From: a virus
Reading direction: 5' to 3' (one strand)
Length of the DNA: 60,594 nucleotides
Virus record (IMG/VR): IMGVR_UViG_3300042549_005527
Coordinates: 1 to 60,594 of that record
In this document: piece by piece, positions 20,818 through 28,100 of the stretch
Numbering within the stretch: the stretch's first letter is position 1
Layout: the number at the start of each line of letters is the position of its first letter
Made by a program: the position numbers and the translations under genes
Notes under the pieces: model-generated
Told to the model about the DNA's origin: nothing
Databases searched by the model: none
Seen by the model: the letters and a program-made list of their open reading frames with translations, nothing else

Positions 20818-21092
20818 CACATGCTCCAGTAGAGTTCGCTTGAAGGATCGCATGAGCGGGGTGTGTCATGCGCGATCTCCACTGCCGCACCAGTCATCAA
20901 GTTGCGCACAGTTTTCATGCTGGGAGTCCAATCAAAGCGCCAGCCATCTTCGGGCCTGTACAAGGGAAACAGTTCGGCCACTGTACGGCGCATGGCATTG
21001 TCGTCCTTGACAGGCCAAACTGTAGTGCTGAACAGTCGCTCGCCAGTTCGGCAACGACGATCTGCTTTGTAGATGTATAGTGTGTAACTCAT
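20817..21092 (-). CDS. Hypothetical protein (91 aa)
   Basis: MSYTLYIYKADRRCRTGERL opens a mixed protein with a central DGWRFDW segment. ATG behind AAGGAGCAGAG. First of a three-gene coupled unit. No family recognised. Confidence 0.66.
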   Translation of the reverse strand: MSYTLYIYKADRRCRTGERLFSTTVWPVKDDNAMRRTVAELFPLYRPEDGWRFDWTPSMKTVRNLMTGAAVEIAHDTPRSCDPSSELYWSM

Positions 21093-21118
21093 CTCTGCTC
21101 CTTAGTGTGTAAGTGTCA

Positions 21119-21147
21119 ATTATAACACGGTTTTACCTAGTTGTCAA
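21119..21147 (-). promoter_or_regulatory. Sigma70 promoter for the gene starting at 21092
   Basis: TTGACA and TATAAT, 17-bp spacer actaggtaaaaccgtgt. The TGA of the gene at 21144 is in the -35 box. Confidence 0.92.
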
Positions 21148-21482
21148 TCCCCGCGAACATCAGTGTTCAGCACTGGGCGAACAGCTCTGCGTATCTCAAC
21201 TTCACGCCGGTGTGCTTCTGCTTTGCCTCGTATGACTTCGTGTATATAGCATTCAATCTCTTCTTTGCTGTCTATCTTGCGAAGTTCAGCGCACAGGAGC
21301 CAGTTCTTGTCTTCAGTCTTTGCACGATAAAAGTGCTTGTTGGCACGAACACGCACGCTCTTGCCCACAGTGCTTTCTGTCTTTGCAGTCACCCCTATAT
21401 AGTTCTTGCCGTTGATGACAAGCTCGTATATGATGTGATTGCGATCGACTCGCTTTTTACGGGGTGTGTTTGTTGCTGTCAT
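21144..21482 (-). CDS. GIY-YIG-like nuclease-domain protein (112 aa)
   Basis: From the ATG at 21482. IIYELVINGKNYIGVTAK (residues 17-34) matches the GIY-YIG pattern, with IYE and YIG blocks. RVRANKHFYRAKTEDKNWLL supplies the following basic/His region, and an acidic CYIHEV is near residue 77. GIY-YIG proteins cleave DNA, often as free-standing homing nucleases in T4-like phages. The gene is short for a homing nuclease with a separate DNA-binding domain. Catalysis is not certain. Confidence 0.6.
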   Translation of the reverse strand: MTATNTPRKKRVDRNHIIYELVINGKNYIGVTAKTESTVGKSVRVRANKHFYRAKTEDKNWLLCAELRKIDSKEEIECYIHEVIRGKAEAHRREVEIRRAVRPVLNTDVRGD

Positions 21483-21488
21483 GTGTGT

Positions 21489-21517
21489 ATTATAGCAAGG
21501 TTTTACCAACGTGTCAA
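21489..21517 (-). promoter_or_regulatory. Sigma70 promoter for the GIY-YIG gene
   Basis: TTGACA and TATAAT, 17-bp spacer cgttggtaaaaccttgc. Confidence 0.92.
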
Positions 21518-21593
21518 CACTTTTTTGCAAAAACTTTTGTTGTGTTTTAGCCACACGTTTGGCACTGCCGCCGGTTAACATAACGCCAAGAGA

Positions 21594-21624
21594 AAACCCT
21601 AAAACCCGAAGGGCAGTAGGGTTT
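21594..21624 (-). terminator. Intrinsic terminator of the tRNA transcript
   Basis: AAACCCTA/TAGGGTTT 8-bp stem with a nested CCCTTCGGG hairpin in the loop, followed by TCT-rich sequence on the minus strand. Confidence 0.65.
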
Positions 21625-21890
21625 CTCAGTCAGTGCGTCCGCAAGTGTCAGCACACTGCCCTTCCTGCTGGTTCCTGCTCATAGAGCTAGCCTTAACTGC
21701 CGGAAGCAAACAGTCGCAGGTTCAGTTGTTGCCAAGGCCCCTACGGAACTGATTCAACCGCGCTGCCCACAGCCTCCAAGACTTCCGGCTCCTAGCTGCT
21801 TTGTCGCGGTCTATGCGCCAACTTAAGGTTTCTAATTCTATCGAGTGTATATATACACTACAGTGACTCCGCCTTCTATACAGTGTGTAT
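21625..21890 (-). ncRNA. Candidate structured RNA downstream of tRNA-Met
   Basis: About 265 bp without a supported ORF lie between the tRNA and its terminator. GCCGGAAG/CTTCCGGC (21782-21789 with 21699-21706) closes a 75-nt region, and AGTGTATATATACACT (21844-21859) is a 16-bp palindrome. The closed region is tRNA-sized, but I could not fit canonical D and T arms, so it is not called a tRNA. It may be a stable phage RNA or a long 3' trailer. Confidence 0.4.
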
Positions 21891-21902
21891 TCTACAGTGT
21901 AA

Positions 21903-21980
21903 TGGTGGGCCGTCTGTGAGTCGAACACAGCACCAATGGATTATGAGTCCACTGCTCTAACCAACATGAGCTAACGGCCC
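21903..21980 (-). tRNA. tRNA with CAU anticodon (Met, or Ile after lysidine modification)
   Basis: Full cloverleaf: acceptor GGGCCGT/ACGGCCC, D arm GCTC/GAGC, anticodon stem GTGGA/TCCAT with loop CTCATAA, T arm CTGTG/CACAG with loop TTCGACT, and an encoded CCA (21905-21903). It has its own sigma70 promoter. The elongator/Ile2 identity cannot be settled here; the acceptor begins G-C, so it is not an initiator type. Confidence 0.92.
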
Positions 21981-22011
21981 ACTGTAACTCTACTGTACAG
22001 CGTATACAGTA

Positions 22012-22040
22012 ATTATACACTATAGGTCCGTGTGTGTCAA
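22012..22040 (-). promoter_or_regulatory. Sigma70 promoter for tRNA
   Basis: TTGACA and TATAAT, 17-bp spacer, about 30 bp upstream of the tRNA 5' end. Confidence 0.92.
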
Positions 22041-22164
22041 GTTTTGGACCGGAAAGACCCGCAATTCTGGTGGGGTTTTGGCAGCATTTTGTGCTGTTTT
22101 GGCAGTGATTCACAGTGAAATATGCTGGAAAAGGAAAGAAATCCGTGGCCAAAACACGGAATTT

Positions 22165-22228
22165 ACACGGTAGACCTGTGTGACGTCACCGTGGGGATGA
22201 GAGGTTATAGTCAAATGGTCTACCGTGT
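22165..22228. repeat. 12-bp inverted repeat enclosing a 10-bp palindrome
   Basis: ACACGGTAGACC at 22165-22176 and its perfect complement at 22217-22228, with 40 bp between that include GTGACGTCAC (22180-22189). Confidence 0.7.
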
Positions 22229-22290
22229 TTCTTCCAACTTCTCACCTTTCTTGATCCTGTTCACGGATCCTGACCCGAGCCCACAGCCCC

Positions 22291-22334
22291 TACAGCGGGG
22301 TATTTGGCTTGGGTGCTACAGCGGGGTATTTGGG
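22291..22334 (+). repeat. First tandem pair of the 26-bp iteron-like repeat
   Basis: CTACAGCGGGGTATTTGG occurs at 22291-22308 and 22317-22334, spaced 26 bp start to start. The linker is GCTTGGGTG-like. Confidence 0.8.
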
Positions 22335-22417
22335 CAGTGTACGCTTCTCTCCCGCACTCTATCAAGTGTTCTCACTAGCGTGTGTGTACAGTGTATATAG
22401 TGTATATCGACAGATCA

Positions 22418-22461
22418 CTACAGCGGGGTATTTGGCTTGGGTGCTACAGCGGGGTATTTGG
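22418..22461 (+). repeat. Second tandem pair of the 26-bp iteron-like repeat
   Basis: The same 18-mer at 22418-22435 and 22444-22461, again spaced 26 bp, 127 bp downstream of the first pair. Confidence 0.8.
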
Positions 22462-22501
22462 CTTGGTACAGTTATTACTGTAGTGTATATCTACACTGCG
22501 A

Positions 22502-22699
22502 TCACCGTTGTTTTTCTGCAAGTGATCGTACATGTTCGCGTACTTCCACGAGATCCACAGCCGAGTATGTCAGCAATTGAGTCAGTACTGTTTCGCGATA
22601 TAGGGCACGAACTCCTGGATCTGCATGACTACCCCATTCACTGGCCGCTAGAGCTTGCTGTATCTCCTGTTGGAACTGTTGTGCTCGAGTCTGTTGCAT
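22502..22699 (-). CDS. Small helical protein (65 aa)
   Basis: MQQTRAQQFQQEIQQALAAS starts a Gln-rich helical protein. It overlaps the upstream gene by 62 bp in another frame. A GGTAAATA element lies 5 bp upstream of the ATG, which favours independent expression. No family recognised. Confidence 0.5.
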   Translation of the reverse strand: MQQTRAQQFQQEIQQALAASEWGSHADPGVRALYRETVLTQLLTYSAVDLVEVREHVRSLAEKQR

Positions 22700-23294
22700 G
22701 TGTGTATTTACCGCGGTGTTCAGCTTGAATCTCCAGCATTTCTTCCCGGATTTGATGCCACGTTGCTGTGTTCCATAGGTACGTTACAGCCACTCTGGGT
22801 TCTGTTGTGTGTTTGATCACACTGTGTACATGTGTCAAATCCATCAACCAAGCCTCGCCTGTTCGGGTATGTACACTTCTAGTGGGCAATAAATCCTTGG
22901 GACTCCACACTGCCAATCTGTTGTCTTGTCCCCATGCCTGTGCTGTGGCACTGCCTACAATCACAGGTTCTGCACCCTGATCTGGTTGAAATCCGGTCAC
23001 AACATCACCTGCATCTGCTGACAGGTACACATTCAGCTCGCATTGATGGCGAATACTGGTGTTGGGAACCATTATGCCCTGACCCTGCAACACACTGATT
23101 CTGCGATGATCTGGGGCAGTACGGAAAAACCTGCGTGTGTGCAAGGCTGTCCATTCAGTTTCGGTGAGATCTATCAAATGATAGGCCAGGTTCACTCTGG
23201 AACTCATGTAGTGTGCGGCTCGTTCATATGCACATATGGCATGCCAGTCTGCTATGGGCAGTAGGAAATCTGCGTCAAATTGTTGGGCGTTCAC
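22638..23294 (-). CDS. Hypothetical protein, possibly oxygenase/cupin-like (218 aa)
   Basis: GTG start at 23294. The centre carries IRHQCELNVYLSADAGDVVTGF, then GEAWLMDLTHVHSVIKHTTEPRVAVTYLW, a His/Arg pattern like the double-stranded beta-helix fold of aspartyl-hydroxylase-like oxygenases. The canonical HxD is not clear. The C-terminal 25 residues are Ser/Thr-rich. It lies beside two GT9-like genes, so a role in glycan or surface modification is possible. Confidence 0.5.
   Translation of the reverse strand: MNAQQFDADFLLPIADWHAICAYERAAHYMSSRVNLAYHLIDLTETEWTALHTRRFFRTAPDHRRISVLQGQGIMVPNTSIRHQCELNVYLSADAGDVVTGFQPDQGAEPVIVGSATAQAWGQDNRLAVWSPKDLLPTRSVHTRTGEAWLMDLTHVHSVIKHTTEPRVAVTYLWNTATWHQIREEMLEIQAEHRGKYTHATDSSTTVPTGDTASSSGQ
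22705..22712 (-). promoter_or_regulatory. Late-like element GGTAAATA
   Basis: Two mismatches to TATAAATA, 5 bp before the ATG at 22699; any transcript would be almost leaderless. Confidence 0.3.
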
Positions 23295-23312
23295 TGTGTG
23301 GGTTCCTTTGTG

Positions 23313-24044
23313 TTATTTGGGCTTTTCAATCCAGGTCCAATCCTGACCCAACACCGGAGTTAGACCCATGTGGCTGCGTGGTATGAAGTAACGATCCGAA
23401 CCCAGGGCCAGTTGATCCACCAGGTTGGCCCAGACCGAATCCACGCACACTACACTGTCGGCTTGATCCACCAACTCAATCCAGTCAGTCAGCAGGCGAT
23501 CGGGCTCTGCTGTGATTTCAATGATCTGCCAGTCTGCAGGTATGGCCGAACGATCAAACTCTGCACGGTGATCACTGCCCTCCAGATGCAACACTGCATA
23601 ATGCGGTTGGTCTGTGCGTAGCTGATCAATCAGGGCTGCTTCACGTGCAGGTGTGCGTGTGATGTAACGGGCCAGATCCCACTTTTTCACAAACGGCACT
23701 GAGGCCACTGTGTACTTGTGCTGATCAAAGCTGGTGTGCTGAAAGCAGGCATGTGTGTGAAAATCGTGCCCGGTCAGAGCCTGATACAGGCACAGGATCT
23801 CGTCACAGCCCTGTTGCCGCAGTATTCGGTTGGGCACATCGTAAAAATAACGTCCGGGTGCATCGTACGGCACCGGCGTCCATCGCACCCATGGGGCCAT
23901 GGCGCGGGCATGGGGCACAAACTGCTCCAAAATGGGCCAGTGTATGCTCCAGCCCAGATCATGATAGTGACCCGCTATGGGCAGGGCTATCACAATGTCA
24001 CCCAGGCCCCTGCTTTGTATGATTCCTAATCTGCCCTGGGTCAT
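23313..24044 (-). CDS. GT9-like (heptosyltransferase-type) glycosyltransferase
   Basis: A 243-residue protein opening with GIIQSRGLGDIVIALPIAGHY, the N-terminal signature of ADP-heptose-type GT9 enzymes. The C-terminal half has DWIELVDQADSVVCVDSVWANLVDQL, resembling the donor-binding Rossmann domain (usual SxDSGxxHLAAAL). It is shorter than bacterial heptosyltransferases (over 300 residues). It overlaps the downstream 24041 gene by 4 bp. Donor and acceptor are unknown. Confidence 0.68.
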   Translation of the reverse strand: MTQGRLGIIQSRGLGDIVIALPIAGHYHDLGWSIHWPILEQFVPHARAMAPWVRWTPVPYDAPGRYFYDVPNRILRQQGCDEILCLYQALTGHDFHTHACFQHTSFDQHKYTVASVPFVKKWDLARYITRTPAREAALIDQLRTDQPHYAVLHLEGSDHRAEFDRSAIPADWQIIEITAEPDRLLTDWIELVDQADSVVCVDSVWANLVDQLALGSDRYFIPRSHMGLTPVLGQDWTWIEKPK

Positions 24045-24193
24045 GTGATTTGGCTGTAGGTTATGATGTTGCCCGCGCCGTACTGGCTTTCGGCCAGCTG
24101 TTGAGCCACATAGGCATCGTCGGCCTGCAGGCGTACTCGTGTGGTCAATCCGCGGTTGCCGCCCACTGCCACCAAGAATTCAAATATGTGCAT
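24041..24193 (-). CDS. Small protein (50 aa)
   Basis: ATG at 24193 behind CAGGAGCACACA. MHIFEFLVAVGGNRGLTTRV, then DDAYVAQQLAESQYG, suggests a compact alpha/beta unit. It overlaps the start of the downstream GT9-like gene by 4 bp. Function unknown. Confidence 0.62.
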   Translation of the reverse strand: MHIFEFLVAVGGNRGLTTRVRLQADDAYVAQQLAESQYGAGNIITYSQIT

Positions 24194-24229
24194 GATTGTG
24201 TGCTCCTGAGTATGTTGTGCTGTTGTGTT

Positions 24230-24258
24230 ATTGTAGCATGGTTTTACCATGATGTCAA
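24230..24258 (-). promoter_or_regulatory. Sigma70 promoter with perfect spacer palindrome
   Basis: TTGACA and TACAAT, 17-bp spacer tcatggtaaaaccatgc containing CATGGT-AAA-ACCATG. Drives the 50-aa gene and probably the GT9-like gene. Confidence 0.85.
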
Positions 24259-24261
24259 CCG

Positions 24262-25029
24262 TTAAAAGTACTGAATTGTGGGTCTCAAAGGGAAATAGCA
24301 CTCGTTGCGGTTCAACGGTAAATCTGTTCGGGCTTCGCAGTGTATACGGCCTACTCCTAGCCCAACAGCCAGTGCAAAGGCCTGGCTTTGATTGCCCACA
24401 AATGTTTCGGCCCCGGCAATGACCTGCGCCAATTCCAACATGTTTTGGGTAGGGTGATAGGGTATTTGCCATCCGGTCACACGTACAAATTCTGCATGTT
24501 CCTGGGCCAGACCCACAAACACAGCCTGTTGTTCCCAACCCTGAGCACGCCATTGACTCCATTGAGCACTGAGGGTCGCGGGGGTCCAGCGTTGGGTACG
24601 ATTGATCACTATGGGTCTGCCGGGTATTGGCATGGGGGTGGGCACAGTGAGCCAGGGTTCACTGCTGACTGTTCGAGCCGCGTCGCTGCTGAGTCCAAAC
24701 ACTGCGGCATACAGGGTCACGTAGTCGCTGGGGTGGTTCACAAAGGCCGGTCTAAATCGGTCCAGGTTGTGTGTGATTTCCACATCGGGTGTCAGGGTAT
24801 CAAATCGGCGGATGTAGCCCTGTGCCTGCATGAACGACTGCATGTACTCAAAATCCCCTTGGGTCATGCGACCCTGGTGGAACGGTGCTGGGGGTGACCC
24901 ATAATAGTGCTGGCCTATCCAATCCATTTGGTTCAGGTGCAGATAGAACTCACCACCGCCAAAGTGTTTCACAATTGGCAAACTGTAGATCAAGTCGCCT
25001 AGGGCGCCGGAATGTTTAAATCGTTTCAT
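24262..25029 (-). CDS. GT9-like glycosyltransferase
   Basis: A 255-residue protein. FKHSGALGDLIYSLPIVKHFGGG (residues 4-26) is the GT9-type N-terminus. NMLELAQVIAGAETFVGNQSQAFALAVGLG near 208-237 is the donor-site helix region with the usual position of the conserved Ser/Asn. The ATG at 25029 is preceded by ATTAAATA. Together with the gene at 23313 it forms a glycosyltransferase pair of GT-B type. Confidence 0.7.
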   Translation of the reverse strand: MKRFKHSGALGDLIYSLPIVKHFGGGEFYLHLNQMDWIGQHYYGSPPAPFHQGRMTQGDFEYMQSFMQAQGYIRRFDTLTPDVEITHNLDRFRPAFVNHPSDYVTLYAAVFGLSSDAARTVSSEPWLTVPTPMPIPGRPIVINRTQRWTPATLSAQWSQWRAQGWEQQAVFVGLAQEHAEFVRVTGWQIPYHPTQNMLELAQVIAGAETFVGNQSQAFALAVGLGVGRIHCEARTDLPLNRNECYFPLRPTIQYF

Positions 25030-25037
25030 AATATGTG

Positions 25038-25045
25038 TATTTAAT
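25038..25045 (-). promoter_or_regulatory. Late-like element ATTAAATA
   Basis: Two mismatches to TATAAATA, 8 bp upstream of the ATG at 25029. Confidence 0.4.
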
Positions 25046-25074
25046 ACGCTGATGTCTGCGAGAAAAAAAATGTG

Positions 25075-25082
25075 ACTAAATA
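25075..25082 (+). promoter_or_regulatory. Late-like element ACTAAATA
   Basis: The same 8-mer, followed by C, occurs 32 bp before the fibre gene at 59832; here it is 36 bp before the giant protease gene. Two mismatches to TATAAATA. Confidence 0.5.
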
Positions 25083-25118
25083 CGAGTTATTGAAACTTTT
25101 CTAGGAAAACTACACGTC

Positions 25119-28100
25119 ATGAGTGAAAAAAAATACTACGCTATTGGGTCCACTAGCCCTGAAGGTTGGGAACGTCTACATGCTATCATGACCCAGGATG
25201 GTACACTGGATGACAACATACCGTCTAGAGCTGTAGAATGCACTGACCTCAAAGAACACAGTCCAACCCGGGCAGTGTACCTGTTGGATGATGAAGAAGC
25301 AGCACAGGTTGCCGCGCACCCAGACATACAGTTTATCCAAATAGATCGATCTCAATACCCGGACCTGTACCCACCACGTCCGGACGAACTGCACTGGAGC
25401 GCCAGATACGCAACTCCGGCAAAACATCATAGAGATTTTGGTGTTGGCGGTTATCCTAATCCTACCACTACAGCAGATATCAACAGAGCAGGCTACCAAG
25501 TGCTGCGTGGATCGACATATGAGAATCCTTGGGCTGCTTCCTCTTCTGCTACCATCCTCAGCACTGTAACAAATGCAACAGGCGGCACTGGAATTGATAT
25601 CGATGTTATTGTGGGCGACGAAGGCTGCTGGCTAGGACACGTGGAATTTGCCAACAACACAGGCAATGGGCCTGTGGATTATAAATGGGCCAATGCGGGT
25701 AACTTGCTGTCTAGTACCGGTACCTGTGATGTATTGGATGTGGTGCTGGACGGACCTTACTACATAGATCCTGCTTGGTTTAACGCCAACCCTGGCACTA
25801 GATTGACCACACGCTGGGATGGTTCAGTATTGCCAGTTGAATCAGTGGCTAGAGATTGGTGGGGTAATGCAAGTCAGCGTTCTTCACAGTTTGCTGGTGC
25901 CGGAACAGTTGCAATACCATCGTCATATACTAGAGCAAACACTTCTGGTTCTAATCTTGCAAAGCCCACCGGCAATAGTGATGGTAACCACGGAACCCCT
26001 TGCTCGGCTCAAACCTATGGTCGAACACACGGCTGGGCTTACAATGCCAACAAGTGGGTGATTGATGCCTATGGCGGTTATGGATTCGGTATCAACGTAG
26101 ATCTCTATTTTGATGTGATGAAAATATTTCATCTCAACAAGCCGATAAATCCTGTACACGGTAATAGGAATCCTACTATTTCAAGCAACAGTTGGGGATT
26201 TAGAGCAACACAAGGATCAAGCGGAAATTATTACTTCCGTCAAGGCACAACTGGCGCAGGCGGAGTGGCATATTCTTCAAAACCCAGATTCATGCAGTAT
26301 CTTGGTAGTACAGGTGACGGTGGTAGATTCAAAGGCGAAATGCTGACCAACAATTTAACTGTGGCTGGTGACGAATTGATTGCATCGGGTGTTATATTTG
26401 TTGTGGCTGCTGGCAACAGCAATCAACAGCAAGTGAGTTCTAGCCATCCTAATTTTAACAACTATTGGAGTTCGAGTCCAGCTACTCCGCTGGCCAGTGC
26501 AACTCATGACGAGTTTGGTTCTTTCTGTTACAACACTACCAACCGCAGAGGATTCCCGCAACAGTTGGGCAAGTACACCACAGGAACCACTGTGGTATAT
26601 CCTGCAATCAATATTGGTGCCCTAGATGACAATTATCAACTTGATGGTAAAGAACGCAAGGTAAACTACAGCGACATGGGCAATGAAATTGATGTGTTTA
26701 CTCCAGGGGATGGCACACTCAGTGCAAATATGGGGTCTGGACTTTTAGTACCAAGGCATGATCAGAGAGCAGGCGGATTAACATCTTACGATGGTAGATT
26801 TAGTGGTACCAGTTCCGCATGTCCTACAGCAGCAGGTATGATTGCCACAGCACTAGAATTCAACAGAACTTGGACTTGGCAAGATGTAAGAACTTGGCTA
26901 GGTCTGCTAACAAATCAATCTGCTTCAACCTTTTATCAAGGAGTTGATCCTGCAAGTGCAACTGATGTTGCATGGAGTGATCTGAACAGTTTAATGGGTG
27001 CTGCTCCTCGGGTTCTTTACAACAGTCTTCCTGTTGTTTCTTCAATGACTCTCACAGTGGCTGTGTCGACTGTATCAGTTCCTGCTTATTCAGTATTGAG
27101 TCCTGTTACTCCTGTTGTTGCTTCCAATGGTGTTGCTCCATATGTGTACAGCATTGCTCCAACAGTGCCTGCAGGCATTCTGTACAGCACATCAACTGGA
27201 GCATTATCGGGTAGTCCAACAGTGTTATCATCCACTACTAGTTATACTGTAACTGTGCGCGATGCTGAGTTGACTGTAAAGACTGCACAATTCTCAATAG
27301 CTGTTACTGCAACTGTGTTAACAACTGTGGTAAACGTTCCTAGCACTTCTGTTAGCCCATTGATTGCGTTTACTCCTTTTGTACCAGTTACTGCCACTGG
27401 CGGCAACGGCAATGTGACTTTGGCAGTATCTCCAGCCATGCCCAGTGGTATTGTTTACAACACAACAACAGGCGCAGTATCTGGCACACCAGCTTCTGCG
27501 TTTTCCAATACCTATGCTGTAACTGCCACTGATCAATTGGAACAAAAAAGCACAGGTACATTCAACTTTTCTTCAGTGTCAATTCCACTGTCGTTGACAC
27601 TGAATACTGCTACAAAAACCCTAACGGTATTTCAGTCAGTAACTCCATTTGTACCAGTCAGTGCCACAGGCGGCAACGGAATCAAAACATGGTCAGTGTC
27701 TCCTGCTTTGCCTGCTGGACTATCATTGAACACTGCCACTGGTACTATAATTGGAACACCTACTGCATCTATTGTTGCTACCAGTTATGTTGTGAGAGTA
27801 ACTGATCAGCTTGGACTAACTGATACCAGAACATTTGTGCTATCTGTAGAAGCGCCTGCACTGACAACTACACTGACCATATCGAGAGTATTGTTTTTCC
27901 CCGATATTGCAATTGATCCATTCTCGCCAGTCACAGTCAGCAGCAGTGCTGGCAGTGTAACATTTTCAGTCAGCCCGCCGTTGCCAGATGGATTGACATT
28001 GAATACTGGAACTGGTGTAATTTCAGGTACACCCACAGTGACCGGACGTTCCAATGTGTATACCATATTGGTAGTTGATCAAGTAGGACAACAATCCGTT

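Larger units (their letters stand above)
22041..22501. other. Noncoding control region, possible replication origin
   Basis: No supported ORF in 460 bp. It contains a 12-bp inverted repeat around GTGACGTCAC, two tandem pairs of a 26-bp repeat, and several GTGTATA/TATACAC palindromes. It separates the tRNA unit from the glycosyltransferase group. Iteron-like repeats beside AT-rich palindromes fit an origin or a regulatory hub, which is inference. Confidence 0.45.

Noticed and set aside
21699-21789. Second tRNA downstream of tRNA-Met
   Set aside because: An 8-bp closing stem and tRNA-like size exist, but no convincing D arm, anticodon loop or TTC-containing T loop on either strand.
22291-22461. 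CRISPR-like repeats
   Set aside because: Only four copies in two pairs with 8-nt linkers inside each pair; no regular spacers and no cas genes.
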